This document shows positions 25,238 to 37,611 of a stretch of 64,000 bases of DNA, in pieces. The notes beneath the pieces were generated by a model. It was given only the letters and a program-made list of their open reading frames with translations. It ran no database searches and was not told where the DNA came from. Source of the DNA: Thelephora terrestris (lineage: Eukaryota > Basidiomycota > Agaricomycetes > Thelephorales > Thelephoraceae); assembly GCA_015956445.1 (NCBI GenBank), contig WIUZ02000005.1:682001-746000 (forward strand), written 5' to 3'. Position 1 is the first letter of the stretch; each line of letters starts with the position of its first letter. Both the position numbers and the translations under genes were made by a program.

Positions 25238-27235
25238 ATGGCTCCTGCGCTGACCCGTGAGTATCTCGAGACCATGAAGAGAGCCGATTTGCAGAAGTTG
25301 TGTAAAGTCAGTCCCTATCCGTCTCCTATTCAGTGTCACGGCATTAATCTCGGTCATCAAATAGGACTACGGCGTCAAGGCTAACCTCAAAACCGACGCT
25401 CTCATTGACTTGGTGTTGGACGCGACGAGGTGCGTGTACCCGCCTCATGCGCGTGTCTTCTGGCGACCTAACGTTCAAGGATAGCCAACCTATGCCGGAA
25501 CCTGAACCAAATCCCCCGCAGCAGCCCCCTCCCTCCCAACGAGCCGCATCAGTCAGAATCGCGTCCACCAGATCCACGAACGTTGGTCAATCCCGTCTAC
25601 GTTCCGGAGTCTCCGTGGTCGTTCGCGACACTGACGAAGAGGATGAACCTTCGACTGAATCCAAGCCAGAAACCACAAAGATTCCCCGCCCTGTTCCTCA
25701 ACAACCGCCCCCGCCTCCTATAACTAGGATGCGAAAGGCTAAGGAAACACAACTCAGGCTGGGAGTCGGAAGACCGAAAGTAGCTGGTGGCGCTGGGGCA
25801 CGCACCGTCACGAAATCGTTCAGCCTGCCGAAGAATAAACGAGTCAGCAAAAGCGTCAAAATCTCAGAAGCCGCCATTCCAGAAGAGCAAGGCCCTGGTT
25901 TGTTTCACGCTTGTTTCTTGCATTGGCCTTGATATTAAGTCCGCCACTTTAGAACCCCAACGGACAAATTCACCCACCACCGACCCCACGATTCCACTAC
26001 CAGTGGCTCAGACTACCCCAGTTGCACATAGTTCATCCCAGAATTTCGACAAAATAAATGAATACATGCAGAATATTGTGAGTCTCTCCCACCATTCGGT
26101 GTGCCCTCTTTCTGATAGCGGCTTCAGGTGCGCCCTCTCCAGGACCAACTTCAACAGTTCCAGTCAGAGTTTCAGCGCCTGAACTTGCAAGTGTCAGAGT
26201 TGGCGAGCACGAAGGCGAAGCTGTCAGACGAGGTGGAACAGTTAAAAGTTCGTGCTCATAGTGCAGAAGATAGGCTAGAGAAGATGGGTAGCGATTTTGA
26301 AGAGTTTGTGCGCGAGGCTACTGCCCGAGACCAGTACGTGACAGAGTCGCCTTTGTAACGATGATTTTCCTCAGGTCACTCTCAGGACGCTTGAAGCGTT
26401 CGTGCGTGCATCCATTGTGCAACCTTCGGAAACTCTACTGGGGAAACGGCCGCGTGATTCGCCAGACAGCGAAGTCAGCGGAAGAGCAGGACCAAGTCCT
26501 AAAGACGACGACACCCACAAGTTACCTCAGCCCCAGAAGAAGAGGATGAAGTTCTCTTCCGATCATGCAACGGACGTGGTTGCAGGGTCCTCGCGGAACC
26601 CCGGCCCTCCGGGACGGACAGCGACCCGCAAGTTCACAGTGTATACGGGTGAAGAAGAGAAACCTGATTACGACCCCCCTCCCCCAACGGCCCACTTGTC
26701 TGACTTGCTCGGAGGACGTCCATCACCAATAACACCGCACGACCTGCACACCATGACTGCTAATGCCGTGGAAAATCAGCCGGTTGGAGTAAATTATTCG
26801 GCGTTTCAGGCCGCCATCGCTACGCCAGTCTACCCGGGAGCGGGATTTGCATCGTACCTTACCCGGCCTGAGTCTCCGACGTCCCACCTTGTCGAACGAG
26901 CCGGTCGACGAGACCGAGCCTCACCCTTCTTGCTGTCAGGCATGCCCACAGGACCTTCTGATGCTCGCCCGGCGCCGAACCTGCCACCCCAGCGGACGGT
27001 CAACCCAGAGGCCAACGATGATACCTTCTCGTCACTACTGCGGACGCCTCCGTTACACCCCATCCACTCCCACACATCAGGAAACGGAGAAGCTACTTCC
27101 ACGTTGGATGACACTCCAGTGTTTCCGATGAAAACGATCTACGGAACAGAGTTGGAGAGTGATACGCGATTCGGAGATTTTGGTGTCGAAGGGATGGCTA
27201 CCTCATACTGGCAGAAGGGTCAACGGAGATTTTAG
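25238..27235 (+). CDS. SAP-like domain and coiled-coil protein
   Basis: Uncharacterised protein of 575 aa with exons 25238-25306, 25365-25429, 25485-25897, 25953-26077, 26128-26333, 26386-27235. The N-terminus (about residues 6-45) reads REYLETMKRADLQKLCKDYG then VKANLKTDALIDLVL, which fits a SAP helix-hairpin motif (DNA/chromatin binding in other proteins). A Pro/Arg-rich, basic linker follows. Around residues 230-300 is a coiled coil (LQDQLQQFQSEFQRLNLQV, LSDEVEQLKVRAHSAEDRL). The C-terminal part is low-complexity with KRPRDSPDSE and a possible nuclear signal PQKKRMKFSSD. A role on chromatin or the spindle is conceivable from the SAP plus coiled-coil layout, but this is inference; I do not recognise an orthologue. 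Confidence 0.75.
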
Positions 27236-27498
27236 AGTGTGACCCCCGGACTATTATCCTGTATCCAGTGGGTTCTCTTATTACTGTAATACTTCTGTTT
27301 TTTTTCCTGTTACCCTTTCATCCATCGAGCATTTCACCAGTGTATATTTCGCATGTCGTTGATTCCATCATGTTTTGTGTATTAGCACTGCAAGAAGTTT
27401 CTGATTTCGCTGGGTCCGACAGCTCCAAACGCAACGATGAGACCGCCATGATCAGCGAACGGAGTTGATGATGTTTCGGATAGATCACATTGATCTGA

Positions 27499-27530
27499 GA
27501 CTGAGCGCCACGCTCAACTTTCGCTCAGTC
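27499..27530 (+). promoter_or_regulatory. 9-bp inverted repeat upstream of the MAP kinase gene
   Basis: GACTGAGCG (27499-27507) and its exact reverse complement CGCTCAGTC (27522-27530) flank a 14-base spacer that itself contains CGCTC. So three GAGCG/CGCTC half-sites lie 111-142 bases before the ATG. It could be a regulator site; no factor can be named. Confidence 0.45.
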
Positions 27531-27574
27531 TTATTATCACCATCGGTGGTACTGCCGCCGCCGTCTTCACTTCT

Positions 27575-27580
27575 TATATA
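27575..27580 (+). promoter_or_regulatory. TATA-like element of the MAP kinase gene
   Basis: TATATA, 61 bases before the ATG at 27641 and followed by a CT-rich run. Confidence 0.4.
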
Positions 27581-27640
27581 TTCTCTTCCCTCTCTCGATC
27601 TTTTCTTTTCTTCCAACGCAGAGCGATTCATTTTGGAACC

Positions 27641-29281
<1,641 letters not shown>

Positions 29282-29868
29282 GTTATCTATGCTGCGGAGT
29301 TGACAGTATTTATGTTCATTCACTGTATATACTACCAATAATTATACCGGGGTTTCGTTTTCGCCTTTGACTGTGAGTCTTATACTCGTGGCCAGTATTG
29401 GAACCATGTGCGCGCGATGAAAGGCGCACAGTCGGACCCGATTTTCGAAGGGATCCAAAAGGGAAGGGTCAGCTCGCGTATGGCGGGGTGATACGACCAG
29501 TGTTCTGGCTTGTGCGGTGTAAGGTGCCAAACGCCTTTGCTCATGAAGCTCAAGGGGTGCCTTTGACAACCTCTTGTTCAGCATTATCCCGGTGCATTGC
29601 GGTAATTCTGCGAAAATCGGCTTCCGATTTGTTGATCGCACCGTGGGAACCTCGTTGTTCGCTGATAATTGGGCGCGGAAATGGCTCATTCGTTCACTGC
29701 CTTTTCTTTCTTCACCCACCCACCACTCTCTTTATCTTCTTTTCAAACCCCCGTTCCTTTCATTCCTTTCTTCTCCTCACAGAACTACCCATTTTCCAGC
29801 TTTAGCTCTTGATCTCGAGCTTTTCTGAGTTTATTCTGTTACCCTACACGCATACGAACTTGCCAGTC
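29282..29868. other. Intergenic region, MAP kinase / cupredoxin
   Basis: 587 bases with the kinase 3' UTR and the cupredoxin promoter. The last ~120 bases are pyrimidine-rich (TTCTTTC and CCTTTC blocks). No coding exon was recognised. Confidence 0.5.
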
Positions 29869-31274
29869 ATGTTCATTCCATTCATTGGCCTCGTCCTTGC
29901 GTCTGCCATCTCCGCTGCAGTCATTGACATTCAAGTCAGCGATGACAATGCTACTCTCGCTTTTACTCCAGAGGCAATTGTAAGTTTCGATTGACATGAT
30001 CTATGCGTCTAACCACTGACGATCACTCCGAAGGCCGCGAATCCCGGTGACCAAGTCGTCTACCACTTCAATCCCAAGAACCACACCGTGACTCAATCGT
30101 CATTTGCTGGACCATGTAGTCTCAAACCTGGAGGCTTCGACTCGGGTTTGTGAGTGTATCAATGCAGTTTTCTGTACCGTACTCTAACTTTGCATCTGTG
30201 CCCTAGCCAACCAGTCGGTACTGACGTTGCTACGGCGGATAGGCCCACCTTCACCGTCAATGTGAACGACGTATGCATTTTTCCCGTCGTCCGGCGACTG
30301 TTTCCATGACAATTTCTGATTGACTGTTGTCTTGCCTTGGTTTAGACGCAACCAATCTGGGTGTTCTGCAAGCAGGCTAGCAACACCCCCAATAGCCATT
30401 GCGGAGCGTGAGTGTTCAAATTTCCTGTCGGTGTTTTCGCATGATCTCATTCGCGTTGGCCGCTTACAGTGGCATGGTCCACGCGATCAACTGTGGCGCT
30501 GACGGTTCACCCAACTCCTTCACCAACTTCAAGAACGCAGCTCTTGCAATTGGCGCACAACTCAAGGCGAATTCTCAGAGCCCCCCAACTTCCACTTGGA
30601 CTGCTGACTATGGAACTGCCACTATTCCCGCTCCTCCTACTCCATCGCTCATGACTGATACCATCACCCTCGGTAACGACGTGTGGACAACGACTTATTC
30701 CTCTTACCCTGGCTCGCCGGGCCCCACCCCCGTCTCTTCTACCGGAAACACTATCGAGGTTATTGTTGGCGGCCCCAACGGAAATCTTAGCTTCACTCCT
30801 AGTCGTGTCAGTGCTTCTCCTCGCGATACCATCAAGTTCGTCTTCCAGGTGAAGAACCATACCGTCACCCAATCTTCATTCGCTGCGCCTTGCTTGCCCT
30901 TGACCAACAAGACCACTGGTCAGAGGATCGGGTTCAGCTCCGGCTTCTTCCCAGTTGCTGCCAATACCACCGACTTCCCCACCTGGTCCCTTACCATCAA
31001 CGACACTTCCCCCATCTGGGCTTACTGCGGCCAGGCTGGCCACTGCGGTTCTGGGATGGTGTTTGCCGTCAACAGTGACGAAAGTAGCGGACAGACCTTC
31101 GCTGCGTTCCAGAACCTTGCCAAGACTCTTAATGGCACCACCTCCAGCAACTCTACCAGCCCATATAATACCACTACTAGTGGTAACACTGGAAATAACG
31201 GCGCGACCCCCAACTCTGTTGGAGGTGGCTTGATCGTGGCTCTCATTGCAGCTCTGGTCGGATCGTTACTGTAG
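29869..31274 (+). CDS. Secreted two-domain cupredoxin, probably GPI-anchored
   Basis: Extracellular protein of 385 aa. Exons: 29869-29979, 30034-30149, 30207-30270, 30346-30407, 30470-31274. A signal peptide (FIGLVLASAISAAV) is followed by two plastocyanin-like domains with type-1 copper ligands visible in each. Domain 1 has KNHTVTQSSF, then C in IWVFC, then SHCGAGMV. Domain 2 has KNHTVTQSSF, C in IWAYC, then GHCGSGMV, giving His-Cys-His-Met in both. A Ser/Thr/Asn-rich stem with several N-glycosylation sequons follows. The C-terminus is a hydrophobic stretch (LIVALIAALVGSLL) after a small-residue site, as in GPI-anchored proteins. Domain 1 is split by four introns while domain 2 lies in one exon. 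The physiological role of such fungal surface cupredoxins is not established. Confidence 0.9.
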
Positions 31275-31402
31275 ACCGTTGAACTTTGATTCCCTTTTCG
31301 CCGATGGATACCCCAACAAAGCGTTTTATTTCTTCTTTCGGGTAACTCTGGGTAGTTTCTTTGTGATCGATTGCCTAGTCAATCTTTTTTTGTTGCTTGC
31401 TT

Positions 31403-32117
31403 TTACCTTACGGGAACCACGTCTTCCATCGTGTAGTACACCCACTCGAATCTCGAGGGTAGTTGATAATCGATAATATCGATGATCTCATTGTACAACG
31501 GGGATCCGCCCGGAGCAGTTGAAACCAGCCGATTGTTTGGGAGCAATGCGTCCACAGATGTTGGCCAGTAATAGTACGCATATTTGGGGTGATCCACGAT
31601 GAATGGTGCCGTCCATTCTCTGATCGCTGCGTTTTCGCATCGGTGGAAGTTCGCATGATTTCCAATCAGGGCTACGGCAAAGCCTTTTGGTAGCATCATG
31701 ACAATGTAAGTAGTAGGTTGAGTGCTTCTCTTAGTGTGCAAGTGGTTTATGTGCTCTTGGCACGTCTGTCATCACTAAAGGTCTTCTCTCCTCGTCCGTC
31801 GCCCGCGTGCCTACTTCATTGGAACCTGGAATCTCTGTAATCCATCTCCCATGCATCTTCTCCCCTCATCCTGCCCTGTCTCGAAAACGCAGTATAAGAG
31901 TTTGAAGATCGAGCGCCAAGGACGGACATGTTCCATAGGGACCGGAACCCTTGAATGATGCCCTCGCCCATACATGTGGAGAGAATGCACCATGAGACGG
32001 TTAAAAAGCTGCCAAGTAACTTATCAACATCCGGGGGTCAAGTACGTCGTCTTTGTTAGCGTACATGAGCACGGATACCACGATGAGCAACAGGAATAGA
32101 GACGAAGAATCGTCCAT
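31403..32117 (-). CDS. Unidentified small protein
   Basis: Not recognised. The best model has exons 32117-32046, 32008-31826 and 31729-31403 on the minus strand (193 aa); all three keep one frame, but introns of 37 and 96 nt are atypical. The N-terminus has a hydrophobic segment (LFLLLIVVSVLMY), so secretion or membrane insertion is possible. The last exon has strong coding character: LPKGFAVALIGNHANFHRC, AAIREWTAPFIVDHP, YAYYYWPTSVDALLP and a stop after VYYTMEDVVPVR. It lies between the converging cupredoxin gene and the divergent CDF gene. The alternative is that only the last exon is real and the N-terminus lies elsewhere. Confidence 0.45.
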
Positions 32118-32509
32118 TGCTCTGGACGCGAAGGTAGGTGATCGAGACCGGGCGGCCGGATCACCGGCCCTTGGAAGACGGCAAGGTCGGAGCCTGAAAC
32201 TCACGTGCAGAGACGTAACACCCAAAAGAACGGCACCGCCTCTCACCCACACCTATCTCCCAGGAGGGAAAAAATCTCCAGCGTGCAAGAGAAAGTCTTC
32301 CATATCCTACGTCGCTCGAGACGTTCGACGTATTTTTGCAGTGAGAGATATTATCAAAGCTAGGCAACGCCGAAAGCAGAAGTCATTTGACGGTACCGTA
32401 TCTTCGGGCTTGTATCCACTCTTTTGGTTCATCACCCATAACCTTTTCAGATGATGTCCCACCCAACCAGCGGATCCACCGTTACTCAAACTCCGCCTCA
32501 GAGCCCAGT
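32118..32509. promoter_or_regulatory. Upstream region of the CDF transporter gene
   Basis: 392 bases shared with the start of the divergent small gene. An upstream ATG-ATG at 32451-32456 opens a short frame (starts MMSHPTSGSTVTQ) that overlaps the true start out of frame and could act as a uORF. Confidence 0.4.
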
Positions 32510-34323
32510 ATGTCACCTCCTAGGGTCTCAGACCAACGAGGAGAAGTTGACCAAAACCTCGTTTTCGTCACCAAGGGCAAGGCCCCACCCTCGAACGGGG
32601 ACGTCGAAGGTAGCACATCTATAGAGATTTTCGAAACAGATCCGTTCAGTTTTCGCAATGGAATCAAGACCGACGAGGAGCTCGTGGTCTTGAGGCAACG
32701 GAAGAAGGGTAAAACCCTCGAGAGCTACCACCGTAAACAGAATGAAGTTCGATCTTTGTTTTTCCGGGCTATTCATTCCTGATCGTTGCCCACTGTCCAG
32801 CTAATTGATAACCTGCTCAAACCTATGGCCGTTCACACCCAGGAGGCTAGAGATTCTGCAGATGCTGCCCGTCTTTCTGTATGTCAGGTCTTTCCCCCGC
32901 AATACAGCGGATCTCACTTTCCTAGGTGAAAATTGCTGTTTACGCCAGTATGTTCGCAAACATTGCTTTATCAATCATCCAAGGTAAGTCTGTCATACGC
33001 ATCTCTCTATGGCTTCATCCGACGGTCAACGCTGCAGTCTATGCCGCTGTTTCTTCCTTATCCTTGTCCTTCTTCGCCACGGCCGTCGACTCCGTCTTCG
33101 ACCCAATGAGCAATATCTTACTCTGGTGGCTGAACCGTAAGTCAAACAAGTTGGACACAAACAAATGGCCAGTCGGCGGTGCCCGCCTGGAAACCATTGG
33201 AAATATTTGTTACGGTACGCGTTCCCAGGTCTTCTGCCTTTCATTAACATTAGCTCAGCTATTACCAGGTATCTTGTACGTATACTCGATATTTGGGTCA
33301 CAGCCATATTCCCCCTCCTAATATCACAAAGGATGTTCTCCGTCAACCTCATCGTCATCGTCGAGTCCGTACATTCGATCATCACCCATAAGCCCGGTGA
33401 CAGCGATCACTTCTTCATCCCCGCGGTTGCCTCTGTCGCCTCTGCCCTGGGTCAGCTTCTCTATCTATCCCTTTGATTTACAGACAAGAGACTGACACAC
33501 TCATCACAGGCGTAAAGTTTGTTTTATTCTTATACTGCTCCGCCGTCAGGAAGAGCTCAAGCCAAGTGCAAGTACTTTGGGAAGACCACAGGAACGACTT
33601 GTTCATCAATGGGTTCGGTAAGATACAATCAATCTTGCAGTAGCATCGGCTTACCCTCCACAGGTCTATTCACGTCTGCAGGTGGTAGCAAGTGGATTTG
33701 GTGTATGCTTACTTTTCAATGTAACGCGCCTGCTCTCTAACGAAACCTCGCAAAGACTTGGATCCCATGGGAGCCATCATTGTGCGTGCAGCTCACACGT
33801 TCTTACACCTGATTTTTTTCCCTGACAGACTTCTCCGCCCCCACAGATCGCCGCAGGCGTCAGCGGTGCTTGGGTCTATAGGATCTACAGAGAATTTGAA
33901 CTGTTGGCCGGAAAATCTGCTCCTCACGAGTTCATCCAGCTTTTGATTTACAAGGCGATGATGTTCAGCAGCGAAATCGAGAAGATCGACACCGTTCGCG
34001 CGTACCATGTGAGCCGGTGTCCCACCCGTGATTGAGCAGCACGGTTTCCTAATAAGTTCTAATCGCCTAGAGCGGCCCAAACTACTTCGTCGAAATCGAC
34101 ATTGTCATGGCCGCGAACACACCGTTGTGGAAAGCGCACGACATCAGTCAGCAGCTTCAAGATACGATCGAAATCCTCCCCAACGTGGAACGAGCATTCG
34201 TTCACGTCGATCACGAAACGACCCATGTCCCGGTAAGCCCGTTTACCAGTGTACCCGATTTGAGGCGTTCTATCTTTCCCGCTTCTCACGGCTCGCGCAC
34301 AGGAGCATCGCAAGTTCCTGTAG
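32510..34323 (+). CDS. Cation diffusion facilitator (Mn-type CDF)
   Basis: Membrane metal/proton antiporter of 397 aa. Exons: 32510-32746, 32801-32878, 32926-32983, 33038-33214, 33269-33275, 33332-33450, 33510-33617, 33664-33702, 33756-33781, 33847-34008, 34071-34232, 34303-34323. The N-terminal cytosolic block has DPFSFRNGIKTDEEL and KGKTLESYHRKQN, as in fungal Mn-CDF homologues. Membrane segments include VKIAVYASMFANIALSIIQ, then FFATAVDSVFDPMSNILLWW, whose DxxxD spacing is typical of Mn-transporting members. Next come KWPVGGARLETIGNICYG, and YLDPMGAII in the fifth segment. The cytosolic domain ends with YFVEIDIVMA and HVDHETTHVPEHRKFL. The fifth exon is only 7 nt (GTATCTT), required to give YGILMFSVNLIVIVES. 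Mn specificity is inferred from the motif. Confidence 0.9.
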
Positions 34324-34449
34324 TAGCATTCCTGCTGAAAATGTACAGATAATCTGTATCATTGAGTTTGACGGGCACATCTTTAAATGGCGTCCCAGTC
34401 ATGATACTTATACACTTAGAATGATTATACACGTTATAGCAAAAAGCTA

Positions 34450-37345
34450 TTATACACCGAGTGTCAATTTTCCAGGCCCAGACGCAACTCCCAAGGTTGA
34501 ACCTGACGTTGGTTGTAGTAGTCTGTGTATCCGACGGTCGTATTCTGCAAGGAGATCCACCCCCGCTGAGGCAGCGAGGGCTCTGCCTCTGTGTTTCCGC
34601 GGAGGTCGAGAGGCAACTGCATCGCCGCGCGTAGAAGAAGGGGCATAGTTCAGGACACTCGGGTTATCTTTCGCCCATGCGTTGATACTGAGGTGTAGAA
34701 TTAGCTTCAGTTCCACGTGCAAGATGGAGTCTGACTTACTAGCTGCGGACTCTCTCGTGTTTTAGCGAGAAATGCGAGCGTATGACATCCTACATGCGAA
34801 ATTCAACCACCCGATAGCAAAAGTTGAGAGGCGGGCGCATACCCCCCACAGTCCATTTATGTGAGCGTCATCCAACCACTCCACAATTGCCCAACGAACG
34901 GTCTGGAGACAGATGTTCCGGTTATAGGATATACTCTCGCGGCGCTTCGGATTGGCGTGACCGTGTCCTGGCCTGAGACGTAGGTATCAGTCATAGAGTC
35001 TCCAAATGCAGAGGGGGATTTACTCATTGAAGTATGGTGTCTCGACGAGGATCATGCTCTGGATACTCACAAGAACCTGCAACAACGTCGATTTGCGAGG
35101 TTGCCATTTCTCCTCCGCAGATCCCGACCAGGTCCCCAGAAGCGACAAACAAACCTTTCCGCAATTGTAAAGGTTTGGGTTGAACCTGACCCTCCCCTCG
35201 CCGGTAGTACAGAGCGTCATCAACGGGGGCACGTTGGGATACTGCATAGGCAAGAAGCAATCGAATTCAAAGAGCCCGCCTGTGTACGGGGTATTCTCGG
35301 GGCCTGCGATCATAACCTTGCTATTTATACACGGAAGCTTAGCGGAGATGATACTTGCGTAGATGTGAGTGACTTACATCACGTCGTTTCTGACCTCATC
35401 GACTCGAACCCAAATTCCGGGGGGTAAGGCAGTTCCCATGACCGCCAATTCCTTGAGAATATGCAACCTGTCCTTTGGGACACGGGTGTCATTCGAGCTG
35501 GCCTCGACCATATCCCGATAACGGAAGGTTCGGTACACAAGTCCCCCGGTCGGCCCATCTTCAGAAAGCGTGACGTGCTCGAAGGCAAGGTCCGCACATT
35601 CACGTTCATAACGTTTGTCGAGCTCTTCACTGTTTGAGGAGCCTCCTCCAGCCTGGTCGTTCGCCTTCATCTCATCCGGGTCCGATGCGTCCCCGATAAT
35701 TGCCAGGCAGCGGTCGAGATCTTCTTTGGCTGCAATGATATCCCCACAGAGTGACATTTCTTTGATTCCGGTTTCTCCGATATCACCGGTAATACTTGAC
35801 ATCCCGGTAAGATACGCCTCGGATTGTTTTGTGAGCTTCTTGAAGTAGGTATAGAGTGGGGCAGTCCTGATGATACCACCCTCCTCATCTTTCTCCCAAA
35901 CAACCACGCCGTCACCGCGAATGAAGGAGACTATCCCGCAGCTCTCGCTCTTGGACCACCCCTGAGAGACTAACAACCTGATAGTAAGCTCGCAGTCGGC
36001 CAATTGCCGTAATAATCGTAACATGGTTTGGTATGTTTCGCTCCTGGCAATCCAGTCAGCGACGGAGTCATTTCTTAAGAGTGCCGCAAGAGTCTCGGGA
36101 AGATAAGATAGTTGCAACAAGGCATAGATTGAGGGGTGTGGAACGAAGTCGAATGGCTCTGGCGAGTCAGCGTAGGGGTTAGGAAGGTATACGGCCAAGG
36201 CATGAAAGACGCGTGTTGAAACCTCGTCGCAGTTGTGGGTTTCACCGGAGGCTGCATCGTTTCTCGTCCTCGTCTCGGTTGTTCTGGTACCACGCCGATT
36301 GGGTTTCTTGCTTCGTTTCGGTTTTGTGACCGCCTGTTGGGTATATGAGAGCTCTGAATCAGCCAGAGCATCCCAGCTCGCTCCCCACGGAATGAGATTA
36401 GATGGCGCTGGGAAGGTACCGCTCTGTCCCCACCCCCATCCTAGGTGGCCCCAATTATCGGAATTCAAGCCGTTTTGATCACCGAGACTCACTTCGTCAT
36501 CGTAGCTATCGTATTCGTCGGCCTGAAGCCTTCCGTTCGCATACCCGGTCCCGCCGGGGCCCACTGTGGAGGGTTTTTTCTTCAAAGCTTTCGTCCCCGT
36601 TTTGCTACCGCGTTTCTGGGAGTAAGATAACTCTTTCAAACGGTGATGATCGAGTACTGCAAGGATCTCGAAAATGGCGATGACCCGAACATGAGCGCAA
36701 CACTTGACTGTGTCACATTCATCACCCTGGCCACACGATGAGGCACACTGAACAGGCGACATGCATCCACGACAATGATTGGTTTTACAATCAGCGCAGA
36801 CAACGTGGAGCAACTCTGCGATGTTCTGGAGATCCGTCGACATCCTCTATGACTTTATGGATCAGGAGGAGAAATGAAACGAGTGGCAAACTACATACAG
36901 GACTCCGGGCTGGCTGGATTGATTTCTCGCACCGTGAACACTGTCTTTCACCAAAGAAAAGGTCTTTGAATTGCTCGAGAATCTGATCAGGAGGGAGAGC
37001 CTCGCTCGAGGCTTCGAACTCATTGGACGTTTCTTTGACAGAAGGCGAGAACTGGTGCTTGAGGACCTCCAGGGGGGTTTGAGGGCAAGAGAGGGCGGGT
37101 GAGATCGGTGCCTCGTCATCCGAGATAGAGATGACATCGATATCGCGTAGCCGAGGTGGCGGATCGACCGTTTCAGGGACAGCCCGACCCTTGCCTTTCT
37201 GTTTGGCGGTTAGAGGAGGAGGAGAGATTTGACGGGCATCGTCATCGCTGTCGTCCGAGATAACGATTGGGGAGTCGATCCTCGGTTGTTTGGAGGAGGT
37301 TCCTTGGCTTGTAACAGATAGTTTACGCTTTCGAGAGCTTTGCAT
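34450..37345 (-). CDS. UBE2O/BIRC6-type E2 ubiquitin-conjugating protein
   Basis: Large E2 of 876 aa. Minus-strand exons: 37345-36899, 36846-35378, 35320-35024, 34972-34843, 34789-34740, 34687-34450. The UBC domain is near residues 620-760: [26 protein letters not shown], then [19 protein letters not shown] with the active-site Cys (KVCLSL). The [12 protein letters not shown] and FNE(PG) segments follow. This form of the active site is characteristic of UBE2O/BIRC6 rather than small E2s. Upstream there is a cysteine-rich block ([28 protein letters not shown]) likely to bind zinc. The extreme N-terminus has two SUMO-interaction-like motifs, [10 protein letters not shown] and VISISDDE. The protein may combine E2 and E3 functions as UBE2O does; substrates are unknown. 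It is divergent from the Ste20-type kinase. Confidence 0.87.
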
Positions 37346-37611
37346 TGTATGAAGCTGTGGTGGTAGGAGTGGATGCGATCGCCTTCCGGATTGGGATGTG
37401 TTATAGGTTGAAGCAGCCAGAGGCAAACCCGTCGCACCCTAACTTATCCTCACACGAGGCTCTTCCTCCATTTCCCGCTCCGTCATCTCCTACCCCGCCC
37501 ACGCTTCAACTATAGGCATCCTCCTGTCCGATTCAAAACGCATTTGCCATCCATACAACAGAACCGCTGCGCAATCTCCGGCCAGAGAACAATAGAACGC
37601 GTCCTGAATCA
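37346..37611. promoter_or_regulatory. Divergent promoter, E2 / Ste20-type kinase
   Basis: 266 bases between two outward-facing starts; both promoters must be here. No TATA box is obvious. Confidence 0.5.
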
